64,000 nt of DNA from Maylandia zebra (taxonomy: Eukaryota; Chordata; Actinopteri; Cichliformes; Cichlidae): positions 21,228,878 through 21,292,877 of the forward strand of contig NC_135174.1 in NCBI RefSeq assembly GCF_041146795.1, in the 5' to 3' direction. Positions 24,770 to 37,989 of this stretch are shown here, in pieces. A program made the position numbers and the translations under genes. The stretch's first letter is position 1. Each line of letters starts with the position of its first letter. The notes under the pieces were generated by a model that had not been told where the DNA came from, ran no database searches, and saw only the letters and a list, made by a program, of their open reading frames with translations.

Positions 24770-24830
<61 letters not shown>
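24676..24830. repeat. Two adjacent (CA)n microsatellites
   Basis: (CA)n arrays at about 24677-24725 and 24772-24831 are separated by 46 bp. The Thr-His and Val-Cys open frames here are artefacts of the repeat. Confidence 0.92.
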
Positions 24831-24832
<2 letters not shown>

Positions 24833-25199
24833 CCTTACAGAAAAGAAGGGAATTCCGATCCGTCACTGAGATGACATCACAGTCTCCAATAATAAGAAAC
24901 AGTCGAACAAGGGAGTCCCCACTTCCCTCCTCCCTCATACACATCCCACAGAATGAACAGAGGGTAGAAAGAGTAGTGCTGGGCAGAGTGACTCTCATTA
25001 GCTCCCAGAGAGAGAGTCCCTTTTAAGGGATTCACATGCACACACGGGAACGCGCCGACATACGCACAAACACGCTTTAGTTGCATCTCCATAGCGACCA
25101 GCTCTGCTGTCCCAGCTTGGGGAGGAAACTGAGTGCTTTAAAGCTGCTACAACGCAAACACACACACACGCACACACATACAGCTCTGTTCTAATCCGT

Positions 25200-25402
25200 G
25201 TCCGGCCACGACGGAAAAACCTCTCCTCATCTTATCACCAGGCTACCTTCCTCTGTCACTTCTCTCCTCTCCCCGTCCAGCCCATATTTTCTTTTCCTTC
25301 AACTTCCACCCTCTCTCCCTCTCTCACATACCCTCCCCCTCTCTTTTTTCTCCCTTTCACTATCTGTCTCTATCCCTTCCCCGTCTGAAGTACACAACAG
25401 AG
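25200..25402 (+). other. entpd1: Probable untranslated first exon of entpd1
   Basis: A pyrimidine-rich segment with CCTCTCTCCCTCTCTCAC runs to a strong donor (ACAACAGAG then GTAAGTGC, cut after 25402), about 1 kb before the first coding exon. It has no in-frame start. The 5' limit is approximate. It competes with the candidate exon ending at 15205. Confidence 0.45.
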
Positions 25403-26446
25403 GTAAGTGCTCTCGCTCGCTGTGCGCCTCTGGGTTTAATGTGCTTTAACTTTCAGTCTTTCAGTGCGTTTTCTCACAGTAGACTGAGGTGAGCTTAACT
25501 ATCGGTGCTGCAGGTACTGTTAGTGAAGTAGGCAGAAAAACTGTTTTGTCCTGTACTCTGCCGGTAGGTCAGTTTCTGCTTTGCCAGCTGTCGTGCGCGC
25601 CTCGACAGTATCTGTCAGTTCGTTTGCCCTGGCAATAATCAAACAACCATGCGTGTGCTTGTATATGTGGGCTTGCTTTCATACTGGTATCTTATTCATC
25701 GATTTTCCATCACAGTAGCTTTGTGACTACAGACAGCCTTTTATACCCTTTTTTTTGTCTGTTTTTGAAACTGTGCACTTAAAAGTGCATATTATCTGCT
25801 ATAGCATCTTGACTTTATCCCATTAGAGCAATTGTGATAGCTCTATACTTCAGAGTACTTCAAGAGGAATGAGAACCCAAAAAGTAATATTTGATATCAA
25901 AATAATAACTAGCACATGTTGAAATCTTTAATCACTGTTTTCATACACTCTTGTGGGAGTATAGCTATTGAATTAATAGGTCAGCCTTTCTTTGGTAGAG
26001 TTGTCTTTTTGATTATATCCAATTGTCCCTCTGTGTTGTATAAACAGTTCAAGTATTTCCACAATAATAGTTCTCTTTAAGTGCTTTTCATAGTGGATAT
26101 CTGATCTTTCAGCCCATGTTAAATACACCAGTGAGATACCCTCTCTAATGTGCTGTGGCTGAAATAACAACTCCCCCTAAAATCAATGAACAGTCTGGCA
26201 ACAATTTACACACCCCAAATCAGAAAGCCCTTGGTTACAAAACACAACAAAACAATTAAACGCTCTTTCCAACACAGTTTCTCTCCAACATCCAAGCACA
26301 CACATTCTGTGACATATGCCACATCTGGAACCAAGAGTGGCTAAACACATACCTACTTAACAGTGTGTCTCCATCTTCCCCTTTTTACCCTCTCGCCTCT
26401 CCTCTCCTTCCTGTCTCTGTCTGTCTCTCCACCCACGCTCTCAGAG

Positions 26447-29400
26447 ATGAAAGAGAAGAACCCCTGGCCTACGCCTGTGACCATCATCATCATTGTGATT
26501 GGTGTCATAGCGATTGTTGCCCTGGTGACGGTGGCGGTTTTGCAGAACAAACCTGTCCCCCAAAAGTACAAGGTAAAGTACTCAAATGTTGTGACCTGTT
26601 CCCTGTGTGGGAGTCAAATGTGTTACACAGGAATCTTAAGCCAAAGTCCACAAACCAAATAAGGCATCTTGTCAGTATATGACCTCAGCTTGTACAACCG
26701 GCTTTACAAATCCACCACCGAATATGGCCAGCGGATATCAACAATAACATTAAATCATCTCTTTAGTTACAGTTGCAGATCCAGGTTTGAGTCTCACAGC
26801 TGAAAGCATGGTCTAGTTTTTATAAAGTACTGTACTCCTAATTCACATGGATTGGTGCCACAGTTTTGGCAACATGTAGTTTATACAATCATTACCCTGA
26901 TGTTAAATGTTTGCATGTAACTAATTAACTAGAATTTGTTATTTTTCTGCTCCTCCTCCAGTATGGGATTGTGCTGGATGCTGGATCTTCCCACACAGCT
27001 CTTTATATTTATCAGTGGCCAGCAGAGAAGGATAACAACACTGGCAGAGTTGAACAGACACACTCCTGCAAAGTCAAAGGTACAGTATATGTTGCACAAA
27101 TACTCTCATATGACAGTGCAAACTTACATATATGCATTAATATGTAGGAAATTGCATATGAATCTGCATATTTACTGATATAGCTATTAGTGTTTGTGTA
27201 TGTGCGTGTTTAAATTTGGTCATAAATGATACATTCCTGTTTAACAATGATTCCTTCTAAAAAGCTACAATTAAGTATAATTGTATTATACTATTTTCCT
27301 TAAGTCCAAGGTGATTCATTTTCTCTTCATTCAGTTTGAAATCTTATGCTCTTTTAAAGCGAACTGCAGGGCATCTGAAGCCAAAGACTGATCAAAATTT
27401 ACATCTAGAGACTTGGTGGATTAGCATAGCCACTTACTAATTATTCATTAGCATTATTGGGTACACATCTGATGGTTCGTTAAAAAGCCTCCACATTAAA
27501 TTTCATATTAAATGACAAATGGCACTGGGGAACACCTTACCGAGTCAGCCATTGTTTCAAATGTTGTGTTAAGTCTATATAATCGAATTTCCCAGAGGAA
27601 CCCACCCGAGGGATTAATAAAGTTCTATCTTATCTTATCTTAAATGGATTTTGTTCAACTTCCCAGGACCACTATAGAAAAAAAAATGACAACAGATAAC
27701 ACACTAATCAATTCAGACACTGCCTGAAAATGAGAAGCTGGAGTGTAGGTGGGTTGCAAAGTGGCTTGGAGATACACACCAATTGTAGGCAGATTAAGCA
27801 ACCTGAATGGCACACCGTTTATGATTTATGATTTGTCACATACAGTGGCTTGCAAAAGTATTCGGCCCCCTTGAACTTTCCCACATTTTGTCACAAATAA
27901 ATAACTGCAAAGTGGGGTGTGCGTAATTATTCAGCCCCCTGAGTCAATACTTTGTAAAACCACCTTTTGCTGCAATTACAGCTGCCTGTCTTTTAGGGTT
28001 TGTCTCTACCAGCTTTGCACATCTAGAGACTGAAATCCTTGCCCATTCTTCTTTGCAAAACAGCTCCAGCTCAGTCAGATTAGATGGACAGCGTTTGTGA
28101 ACAGCAGTTTTCAGATCTTGCCAAAGATTCTCGATTGGATTTAGATCTGGACTTTGACTGGGCCGTTCTAACACATGGATATGTTTTGTTTTAAATCATT
28201 CCATTGTTGCCCTGGCTTTATGTTTAGGGTCGTTGTCCTGCTGGAAGGTGAACCTCCGCCCCAGTCTCAAGTCTTTTGCAGACTCCAAGAGGTTTTCTTC
28301 AAAGATTGCCCTGTATTTGGCTCCATCCATCTTCCCATCAACTCTGACCAGCTTCCCTGTCCCTGCTGAAGAGAAGCACCCCCAGAGCATGATGCTGCCA
28401 CCACCATATTTGACAGTGGGGATGGTGTGTCCAGAGTGACGTGCAGTGTTAGTTTCCTGCCACACATACCGTTTTGCATTTTGGCCAAAAAGTTCCATTT
28501 TGGTCTCATCTGACAAGACCACCTTCTTCCACATGTTTGCTGTGTCCCCCACATGGCTTGTGGCAAACTGCAAACAGGACTTCTTGTGATTTTCTGTTAA
28601 CAATGGCTTTCTTCTGGCCACTCTTCCGTAAAGGCCAACTTTGTGCAGTGCACGACTAATAGTTGTCCTATGGACAGATTCCCCCACCTGAGCTGTAGAT
28701 CTCTGCAGCTCGTCCAGAGTCACCATGGGCCTCTTGGCTGCATTTCCGATCAGCGCTCCCCTTGTTGAGCCTTTAGGTGGACGGCCTTGTCTTGGTAGGT
28801 TTACAGTTATCCCATACTCCTTCCATTTCTGAATGATTGCTTGAACAGTGCCCCGTGGGATGTTCAAGGCTTGGGAAATCTTTTTGTAGCCTAAGCCTGC
28901 TTTAAATTTCTCAATAACTTTATCCCTGACCTGTCTGGTGTGTTCTTTTGGACTTCATGGTGTTGTTGCTCCCAATATTCTCTTAGACAACCTCTGAGGC
29001 CATCACAGAGCTGCTGTATTTGTACTGACATTAGATTACACACAGGTGCACTCTATTTAGTCATTAGCGCTCATCAGGCAATGTTTATGGGCAACTGACT
29101 GCACTCAGACCAAAGGGGGCTGAATAATTAAGCACACCCCACTTTGCAGTTATTTATTTGTAAAAAATGTTTGGAATCATGTATGATTTTCGTTCCACTT
29201 CTCACGTTTACACCACTTTGTATTGGTCTTTCACGTGGAATTCCAATAAAATTGATTCATGGTTGTTGCTGTAATGTGACAAAATGTGGGAAAGTTCAAG
29301 GGGGCCGAATACTTTTGCAAGCCACTGTAGCTGTGTAGGAGGGTATTAGTTGAAGTGGGTTGGCATGAAGATCAGTTGAACTTAACTTTGGTGCCTGTCT

Positions 29401-32400
29401 GAACTAATGCTATGCCTGTTTTGTGAAAGCTTAAAATAGCAAGTTATGCTAGAGCAAAAGAATATACTACTATACACAGAGCTAGATGTGTTTTTGGCTT
29501 AATGTTTTGTTGTATGTTGATAATATTGTGGTAGCTATGTATTCAGTAAGCCAATTAATCATTTTAACAGAATAAAAACAATTACACATGTATTCCAAAT
29601 CCCTTCACATCCGATTAGTAACTGTACTCTCTGTTTTCTGAAAAATCTTTATCTGTGTTTTTGTTTTGGTTCCAGAGAATCTAGACGTGGTTATTTTGTA
29701 AAAGCAATGACAGACAAATGAAAAACAATAGCTTATTACCAACACAATCTCATGGTGATGACAAGACTGTAGGAATTCAATGCACAGGCAAAAAAGGCAT
29801 GTCTGGCACCTGCAAAACTGCAGAATGGCATTTTTGTTTTTATGTGGACTAAACAAAGGAGCTATTGTATGTTTATTGGTAAGCCTTAAAAGTGCATTTA
29901 GAGACAGCCAAACTGGGTGTTTCCCTACAGCTTCCCGACTTTAAGTCAAATATAGATACTGTATCGTACCAAATAAACACAGAATAATTAAAAATTTAAG
30001 CATGGTATATATAATTTAATTAAACTGTTGTCATTTACAAAAAAGTCATTTATTACCAATAACGCTATTAATTACATACATGATATACATGTAAATACCC
30101 ATAACTGTGTTATATTTTGAACTGAAACTAGTAAGGCACTCCTGGCTGCATCTTTGCCTAGTATTAGGCAATTTATTCTATAAGTTCATTTAACCTCAAT
30201 AACATCTTTACCTGGCCCGTCCCTTCTGAAATACAGAACAGTTCCTGAAATTTTACAGATGAGTGAATTTTTAAGAAGGGTCGCTGTAAAGACAAGGCTG
30301 TCACTGTGCTTTATTGTTACTAAATTTCTGCCCAGTAACCCTCCTGACTTTTTGTTTTAACAGGTAAAGGTATTTCCAGCTATGCGTCTGAACCATGGAA
30401 AGCAGGAGAGTCTCTGAAAGAGTGCATGGGGGAGGCTGAGGAGACTGTCCCCAAAGAAAGAGCTCACGAGACCCCACTCTATCTGGGAGCCACAGCAGGA
30501 ATGAGGCTGCTGGAGTATGTTGCACAAGCTTAGACATTTTCATGATAAAACCTAGAAAAGAATGTTTTTTAAAAACACCCACAGTGAACAGCTTTTCATG
30601 CTGACACTGTTTAGCTTATCTCCTGTCTAAAAGCTGAAACTGTGTTTGCATTGGCAGTGCAAATATTGCTATTTTTTTGTAACCGTTCGTATTTGCACAT
30701 TTATCTCCACAAGAACTGCCAGGACAGTGAATAGGTTACTGTCAAAGCCATTATGCACAATACAATGTATATATTATTTATGGGCTGCTGTATTGATCTG
30801 ACTTGTGGACGTGACTCACACATACATTTGTGCCATGTGTGCCTGCAGTATTGTGAATAGCTCAGCATCAAAGAACGTATTTCAGGCTGTGGAGAACGCC
30901 TTGCGGAACTCCCCCTTCTCCTATCAGGGAGCAAGAATCCTCAGTGGGCAGGAAGAGGGTGCCTTCGGGTGGGTCACAGTCAACTACTTGGATGATCGTC
31001 TCAAACAGGTCAGTTTGTGCACATCAACATACAGGTCCGTGCACATTTGTCCACACTGAGACGTACTTTGTGTGTGCCAGTACTCCTGGTTCTGCACTGA
31101 CCGAGTGTTATTTTACCTCTTCTGCAGGGCTTGAAAACAACAGGCGCTCTTGACCTTGGCGGGGCGTCTACTCAAATTAGCTTTATATCCGATGATTTTG
31201 ACGGCTCAGAGTCACCCATCAACTCTGTCAACTTCCGACTCTATGGAAATGATTATAACCTGTATACTCACAGCTTCCTGTGCTACGGAAAAGACCAAGC
31301 GTTAAAAATGGTGGTGGCAAATCAGACTCAGGTAAACTTCTGACCTTGGTTCCTGTGTTTTGTGAATGAACTGTTCAAACTAATCAAATATGGGATCTTA
31401 TCTGAGAGAGCCATAATGTTCTTAAATGTGCAAAAGTACTTAGGCTTCATTGTTCTCCATCTGTTGCACCTCACTATCTCACTCTCTCTCCTAGTCAGGT
31501 GCAACAACAGTATTGGATCCTTGTTTCCACTCAGGCTACAATGAGACAAAGAACTACTCCGTCCTTTATGACAGCCCCTGTGTGTCAGGCAGGAAACCTC
31601 AGGAAGTTCCAGAAATATTTGATCACATTGGGAAAGGAAACTTCCAAGAATGCCAAGAAGTTGTCAAAAGTGTATTTAACTTTACTTCCTGCAAATACAG
31701 CCGATGCTCTTTCAATGGGGTCTTCCAGCCTCTTTTGCAGGGGCCATTCGGGGTAAGTGAGTGTTTCTCCATGTGTAGATTTAACCTGGTTTATAAACAG
31801 TCATCCAAGTATATCTGGTGACTCATTTTAGCATTTAGCATTCATGCATTTATTCATTCATTTTTTGCTACATCTGTGAGAATGACCCCATTCAAGTTTA
31901 ATTTACTGCCCGACTATCCTCACTTTTATTGACCCAAAAGGAGCGACTGAGGACATAAACTCATCAAGAGAGTATTTATTTAAGTCAAGACAGAAAGAAT
32001 CCTACGGTGCCTAAAGTCTATTGCCTTCAGACAGAATAGAGCTTTAGGGCACTTTTTCATTTGCTTAATTTTTCGGTCCGAGAAGTTATGTCCATCTTTT
32101 ATACTGCTCATGTCTGCTCTGAAGATCCCCTGTGAGCTCTAACCACTCTAACCACAACTCGCAGATTACAAGGCTGCACAACAAAACAGACTACTATCAG
32201 CAGATGCAGGCTATGATCATGGGGTTGGAGTTCATCCATAGCATGAGACTTGTTCGTGAACAGCCACATGTATGCACACAAGTGCACACATTTTGGGCAC
32301 TCATTTTGCATCCAATATGGAAGAAATTTCATACAAAAATAATGCAGTTATATCATGTGGACTATCTATAACTGTACATGGCTTCCTAATTTGCTTTTAT

Positions 32401-35400
32401 TCACTGTGTGTGCAAATTTTATAGAAAACAAAACAGAAGACCAGTAAGAAAACAAATGGAAATATTTCAGTAATGTTATAAAGCCTGAATGAAAATTAAT
32501 CAGAAAAATTATGACCTGAATACACCCAACAGATGCTGATTCGAAGTTCCCTCTTTATGCTGTTTTCTACCCCACCCCTTGAGCAACCCCATCTGATTCC
32601 GATTCTGTGAGAAGTGTGCACTCTCTGTATCACAAAGTAGAGGATCAACTGGAATTATTGAGTCAGAATCTATCTGTGGGAAGCACAGAGCACTCGTGCC
32701 GTTTGGGCGTGCACAGGGGTTACAGAACATACAGTATAATCAATTCTGCAATCCTCGAAGTACCAGTTTATTGAGTTACTTCTGTTTTTAACATGACTGA
32801 CATTAATTGTGGAACGCCTCAGCAAAAAGCGCTTGTGTTTCCTCATCTTCCTGATCTGAATAAGAAAATAAACCTTTGTAACATTAACTGATACAATAAT
32901 CAGTCTGAAGAGACAGTATACTTAGGTTGTAGTGATAGAATAGAAAACGTGCATGTTTCCCTTCTAAAAACCCCCCGAAAAAATAAACTAAATCATTGCA
33001 ATACTACTGAATATTGTATCTACCACAGACTATTTCTTTTAATTAGCAAAGACTAATTTGACGGTTGTTGCCACCTTAATCACACAGCTAGCCATATTTC
33101 TTATAGTATAACTGCAACAGACCCCAGCAACATGGTTAAGATGCCCAGACAGTGCAGTACATGTGGTAAACCTGCCATGTTGAAACCTGGCACACAGCTA
33201 TTGGCTACTGCCACCAGTGTTAGGATCCACCTCTCAGTAATAAGCCACACCCCCAACAATCAAAACAACAAAATTTTAATTTATTTAAAAAAAAAATCAT
33301 CCCCTTGCAGTTGTAATGAAGGGGGTACTTAGCCGATACCTTATTCTAAAATATTTAGGGGGAAAACGTTTTAGTGGTTTAAGTGGCAATTGTTATGATT
33401 ATGATATAATGATTTCAATAAATGTCCGATAAATTTCCGTAGTATTTATAAATTGATTACTTCACTTTCTAGAGATATCCTGATTTCCTCCTGTGTCATC
33501 GCTTTCTCTTTTCATCTTTCATTTTAGGCGTTCTCTGCTTACTACTTTGTGATGAACTTCCTCAATTTGACGGATACATCCATGCCCCTTGAAACTGTGA
33601 AGGAAAAGCTAAGCCAGTACTGTGCTACCTCTTGGGATAAGGTCAGAGAAAATGTATACATTGGTTATATACATAAAAAATGTTCTGTCATAGTCACCCC
33701 CTTCTGTGTCTTATCTATGTCCTTCAGCCTGCCTGTAATGTACACTGATTGCATTCTTGCGTTTGAACTTCCTGCACAGATAAAGATTCAGCATCCTACA
33801 GTAAACGTAAAGTATCTGGCTGAATACTGCTTCTCGGGCACCTACATCCTCACCCTGTTGACAGAAGGATATGATTTCACTGCAGTGACTTACTCAAACA
33901 TAAAATTCATCAAGAAGGTCAGTAGATCACTGTCCAGCTTTTTCCTGTCTCTTAAAGAGAGACATCCACACCTGGTAGGTCATACTGACCTGACCTTGTA
34001 CTTGTGTGTGTGAGTGCATATATAAACAAATACCTACTGTAACATCCATCTTTCTGGACACATTTAAGTCTCTGTTGGAAAGTGACAGGTGTGGAAAAAC
34101 CTCAACTGTGTAAAAGGTGGTTTAAAAATTTAGGATTACATTTAACTTGGACTAACTGTAATCCTCTCTGCCAGTTTGGGCATTCAGCTGTCCTTTAGGA
34201 GGCCAGCTTTAACAAGCATTGGTATAAATACCGGGCACAAGTTTTATGCAAAGAGCTAACTAAGCTCTGAGTTATTTAAGAATTTCATAGCACCCTTATC
34301 AGACAACACTAATCTATTCCAGCTACATCTAATATGCTTGCAGTTTGCAGAAACAAAAAGCTCTGCTGTTCAAACAAGAAAGTAAAAAGCAAAGCACAGA
34401 GGACATAAAACCCCTCAAAACAACAGAACCACTCTCTACCACCACCTTAAAAGTGATTCAAAAAGTAGGTAGCAACAGCCCGTGAATTATACAGCAGCAA
34501 AGCTCTTCTCATCTGAGGTAAAGTGCAAAGTCAGCCTTCAGTTTAGGTTTCAGATTAAAACGAGACTCTCGGTTATCTCCTCACAGAACACACAAGGGAA
34601 ATAGACTACGCAGAATATTGCACGTAACCTAATCAAGCAGCCAGAAAATAGATTGCAATTCCTTTTTCATATGAAACACGGCAAAGATTTTACACTTCAG
34701 AGGAATATTCAGCAACCACCTCCTCAGCCAGCTGCACACACACACATGCTGTCATCAAGAAAGCCATACAAACAATGATCAGGATCAGGGATCAGGATTT
34801 CACGCCATGTTAAAAGATGCTGTAATATAGTATACAATCTAGAGGACTAAACTTTGCATTAATTCACACCTACTTCTTCTAGGTGGTGCTGTGAAAAAGC
34901 AGGCAGTAAACAACAACTTCTTGTTTTTGTTTTTTTGCATATTTGTCACAGTTAGGAAATGCTTGATTACAGTTTTTGCTGCAAAGGGCAGCAAAACCAG
35001 TTCTTACAGCAGGTTTAAGGGGCAATTACTTTTTTGGGGGGTTTGCAAGGATAGGTTTAGATGGCTTTTTTTCCATAAATAAATGAAATCATGATTTATT
35101 TAGTCAGGTATGTTGCTAATGGGTGTAGATCTAGATGTAAGCCACTCACCCTCCTTCTCTCACAGCCAAGTTGGTAAGATTTTAACATTATCAGTGGTTA
35201 CATCCTCTGAGTAAAATGGTAAATGGCCTGTATTTGTATAGTGCTTTACTAGTCCCTAAGGCGCTTTACACATTCAGTCATCCACCCATTCACACACACC
35301 ATTGTGTATGTGAATGGGTGGGGCGCACTGACAGAGGCAAGGCTGCCGGACACTGGCGCCACCGGGCCCTCTGACCACCACCAGTAGGCAACGGGTGAAA

Positions 35401-36679
35401 TGTCTTGCCCAAGGACACAACGACCGAGACTGTCCGAGCCAGGGCTCGAACCAGCAACCTTCCGATTACAAGACTAACTCCCAACTCTTAAACCACAATT
35501 GCCCCTTTAAAAGTTAAATTATATTACACACAAGAATGTTTAACTCTTTCCAAGAAGCCTTGATTAGAAAAAAGCAGTGAGCAGATAAGGAATTCATTGC
35601 TCTGTTCTAGTGACTTAAAATGCAGTGATAAAAGGGACATAAATCACACCATAACAAGAAAAACTCAAACCAGTTCAACCTACATGCAATACAACAGGAT
35701 TAGTTTGGGTGTTACTTCGTATTACTCCAGAAAGACTAGGTGGCAAAAAACAAAAAAACAAGAAAGCAGCCAGTCTGCTTCCTTGTTGTAAACTCTGACA
35801 ATTATTACTCTGCTATAATTATACACAGACATGCACACAAATTGGATTCTGTGTAATCAAATATCATAATCATTTATTTAAAAAATGAATAAATAACACA
35901 GCTGAGTACTTGAAAAACAAAGGATTAACATCAAACGTTGATTCACAATAATGCTGATTGGAACTGCTGGTGTTCTTTGAACCCCTCAATGTGGGGCCTA
36001 TTACAGGTACTGGATGATACTGTAGCTAGATGGGGGACCCAGTTAGCGAAGGGTAGACCAGCAGCTGTTTCAGACTGTGCAGTCACAGTTCTAATTAACA
36101 TCTCGTGTAAGAATTTCAATGTTTACTTTTTGAATTTCTTTTTTTACAATTAGCAAGCATATGCTGTGCGAGTGAAATTACCCATAATACCCTAAGGAAG
36201 GCATTTCACTATAAGCCGCTACATCAGGTTAACCTCACTATACTGACTGGTGACAAATTAAAGGAAAAACCTGAACTCCTGCTCCCTACTTGTGTGGGTT
36301 GAACACTTAAAGGAGAGTTTGGACTGGCACATTAATCAGTGCTTTGGCATACTGAAGATCTTCTAGTAGTAGCAAGGCTTTTTAAGACAACTGAATTTAA
36401 ACGCTTTTTATTTGAATTTGTCAACAGTTTATGTTTATGGCGATCGCTTCCCTTCTTCTTTGTTTCCAGATAAAAGGCAGTGATGCAGGCTGGACTCTGG
36501 GTTACATGTTGAATCTCACCAACATGATCCCAGCTGAGGCTCCTGACTCACCCCCTCTCCCCCACGCTGGCTACGTCTCCATAGTAACCATCATGACAAT
36601 ACTACTCATTGGCCTCCTCTTACTTCTCGCCCTCCGCATATTCTGGCCCCGTTGCTCCAAGAAAACACAAATTGTATAA
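26447..36679 (+). CDS. entpd1: Ecto-nucleoside triphosphate diphosphohydrolase 1-like (CD39)
   Basis: This cell-surface enzyme hydrolyses extracellular ATP and ADP to AMP and so tunes purinergic signalling. Coding exons are 26447-26572, 26962-27079, 30364-30514, 30849-31008, 31128-31331, 31495-31752, 33528-33641, 33780-33917 and 36470-36679. All phases close, giving 492 residues (human CD39 has 510). An N-terminal membrane helix lies at about residues 11-32 and a C-terminal one at about 458-482. All five apyrase conserved regions are present: DAGSSHT (48-54), LGATAGMR (122-129), GQEEGAFGW (165-173, with the catalytic Glu), LDLGGASTQ (193-201) and [12 protein letters not shown] (426-437). The last and NLTNMIPAE match CD39 more than other ENTPDs. 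Intron 2 hosts a Tc1 element. The loop between regions 3 and 4 is about 13 residues shorter than in human. The start at 26447 directly follows the acceptor. Confidence 0.9.
27586..27645 (+). repeat. Short interspersed-repeat tail with TCTTA units
   Basis: The segment TTTCCCAGAGGAACCCACC, then GGATTAATAAAGTTC, then (TCTTA)n is the 3' tail of a dispersed fish repeat. Only the tail is recognisable. It lies inside entpd1 intron 2. Confidence 0.5.
27843..29327 (-). mobile_element. Nearly full-length Tc1 transposon (1485 bp)
   Basis: Both ends begin CAGTGGCTTGCAAAAGTATT and are flanked by TA. The ends pair over about 50 bp. A second matching block follows further in (near GGTGTGCGTAATTATTCAGC on the left, mirrored near 29113-29160), so this is the IR/DR type with two transposase-binding regions per end. 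The transposase gene is on the minus strand and is lightly damaged (next entry). The element lies in intron 2 of entpd1 in the opposite orientation. Confidence 0.93.
27944..28958 (-). pseudogene. Tc1 transposase, two inactivating changes
   Basis: The frame starts at ATG 28958 (MKSK...) but a one-base gain in an A run soon after puts it out of frame. The correct frame resumes before [19 protein letters not shown], the helix-turn-helix DNA-binding region. The DDE domain follows: first Asp in VVLSDETK, second in [10 protein letters not shown], and Glu in [12 protein letters not shown] single in-frame TGA at about 28191-28193 splits the frame between KARATME and FKTKHIHV. Apart from these two changes the reading is continuous to the stop at 27944. 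It is a young pseudogene. Confidence 0.88.
29340..30360. other. Distal part of entpd1 intron 2
   Basis: AT-rich intron sequence between the Tc1 element and coding exon 3 at 30364. I see no separate gene or clear repeat. Confidence 0.6.
31760..33520. other. entpd1 intron 6, no other feature
   Basis: This intron lies between the coding exons ending at 31752 and starting at 33528. Short open frames are present on both strands but none is recognisable. Confidence 0.6.
35217..35508 (-). repeat. Dispersed fish repeat, SINE-like
   Basis: The stretch reads GGTAAATGGCCTGTATTTG, AGGCGCTTTACACATTCAG, GGGTGAAATGTCTTGCCC, then AGGGCTCGAACCAGCAACC. The last part resembles an inverted tRNA-type B box, suggesting a SINE in minus orientation. 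It lies in the last intron of entpd1. No target duplication was identified. Confidence 0.55.
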
Positions 36680-36706
36680 ACACTCTGAAGCGTATGTATG
36701 CATGTA

Positions 36707-37989
36707 CAGTTATGTGCAAAAATCTCGAGTCACTCCTCATCTATTTATATTTTCCTTTCAAGGAGCCACATGTACTTGTAGTCTAAGCAGCGAGAGGTGA
36801 ACCGTCTTCAAGAAACTTAAAGGAGTCCAGGCTCTTGTCTTTCCAAGTTCCATAGACAACCATAACCTTGATGACTGAGAACCTACACAAACTATTATTT
36901 TTAACCTCTCTTGAGCAATAGTTCTCTAGACTTCCTGAAGGTCTTTCACAATTCTTCTTTAGACATTGGCTGCTTTTTCGCTTATTTTCAGTTCAGTCTT
37001 TGTACCTCGCCATTTAAGAGGATTTTTTTTTCTTAAGCCACTTAACGCTGACCTATGAGTCATTCAAGTATAAAAGAAGACACCTAGCTCAAGGGATGAA
37101 CTAGTGTTCTGTCAGCACAAAACAGACAACTTAGCAATGAACTCATTTTAAATAGTATCTTTAAGCACTCTGTTATTAACAGCTGTTGCAAAAATGTATC
37201 ATGTGTTCACATTTCTTTCATTGAATTCGTGAAAAATGCCAACGATAACACAGTTTAACAGACACAAAATGTATTTTTCACCAACAAAGAGCTATTATTT
37301 TTAAAACTTAATATCTCAGCATCATGTGCAATGTGTCCTTAAATAAATTGAGGAAACTGGACAAGGAAGAACTGGCAGGCCTGAAAAACTATCTACAGGA
37401 GATGAAAGGTATCTTTAAGTGATTTCCTTAAGCAATAGGAAAGAATCCAGCAAAGACTTGACAGATAATTGGAGAAATGCATCTGGCTCTGATTCTGTCA
37501 GAATTTTATCCACCATGCAACATCGTCTGGAACAAACTTTTAGCGTGATAATGATCCAAAACATACTGCTTACAGTAAAAGCATACCTGGATGGAAAAAT
37601 ACACAATGGAACACTATCAGTCATGGATTCACCTCCCCAGAGCCCAGATTTCAACATTACTGAAGCAGTGTGAGATCATCTTGTAAGAGAACAGGACAAA
37701 AGGCAGCCAACAGCCAAAGAAGAGCTTTGAATGTCCTTCAAGAAGTTTTGACAACTACTTTCTACTCAAAAATTACAAGAAATCTTGCCCAAGAGAGAAA
37801 AGACTGTGTTAAAGAATAAAAGTAGTTCAACCTTCTGATTTGTTGCATTTGTAAAAACCGTTTTTTTGCTTGTGTTTTATTGTGTTTCCATGTATATTTG
37901 TATGTTTTATTAAATCACTACCCCATCCCCCATTTTCCAAGCAAGAAATAAAGACATGAAGGGTGGCTTAAGACTTTTGCACTGCACTG
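36707..37989 (+). mobile_element. Decayed Tc1 transposon in entpd1 3' end
   Basis: The left end CAGTTATGTGCAAAAATCTC and the complement of the right end (CAGTGCAGTGCAAAAGTCTT) are diverged inverted repeats, with TA preserved at 36705-36706 on the left. The frame 37419-37673 ends with a damaged Tc1 motif, QSPDFNITEAV. The element begins only 27 bp after the entpd1 stop codon, so part or all of it is probably in the entpd1 3' untranslated region. Confidence 0.7.
37947..37952 (+). terminator. entpd1: Candidate polyadenylation signal for entpd1 (inside Tc1 relic)
   Basis: An AATAAA lies near the right end of the Tc1 remnant, about 1.27 kb after the stop. A second candidate is at 38304-38309. Which one is used cannot be told from sequence. 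Confidence 0.35.

Noticed and set aside
24542-25026. Frames of Thr-His or Cys-Val repeats on both strands
   Set aside because: They come from the two CA microsatellites.
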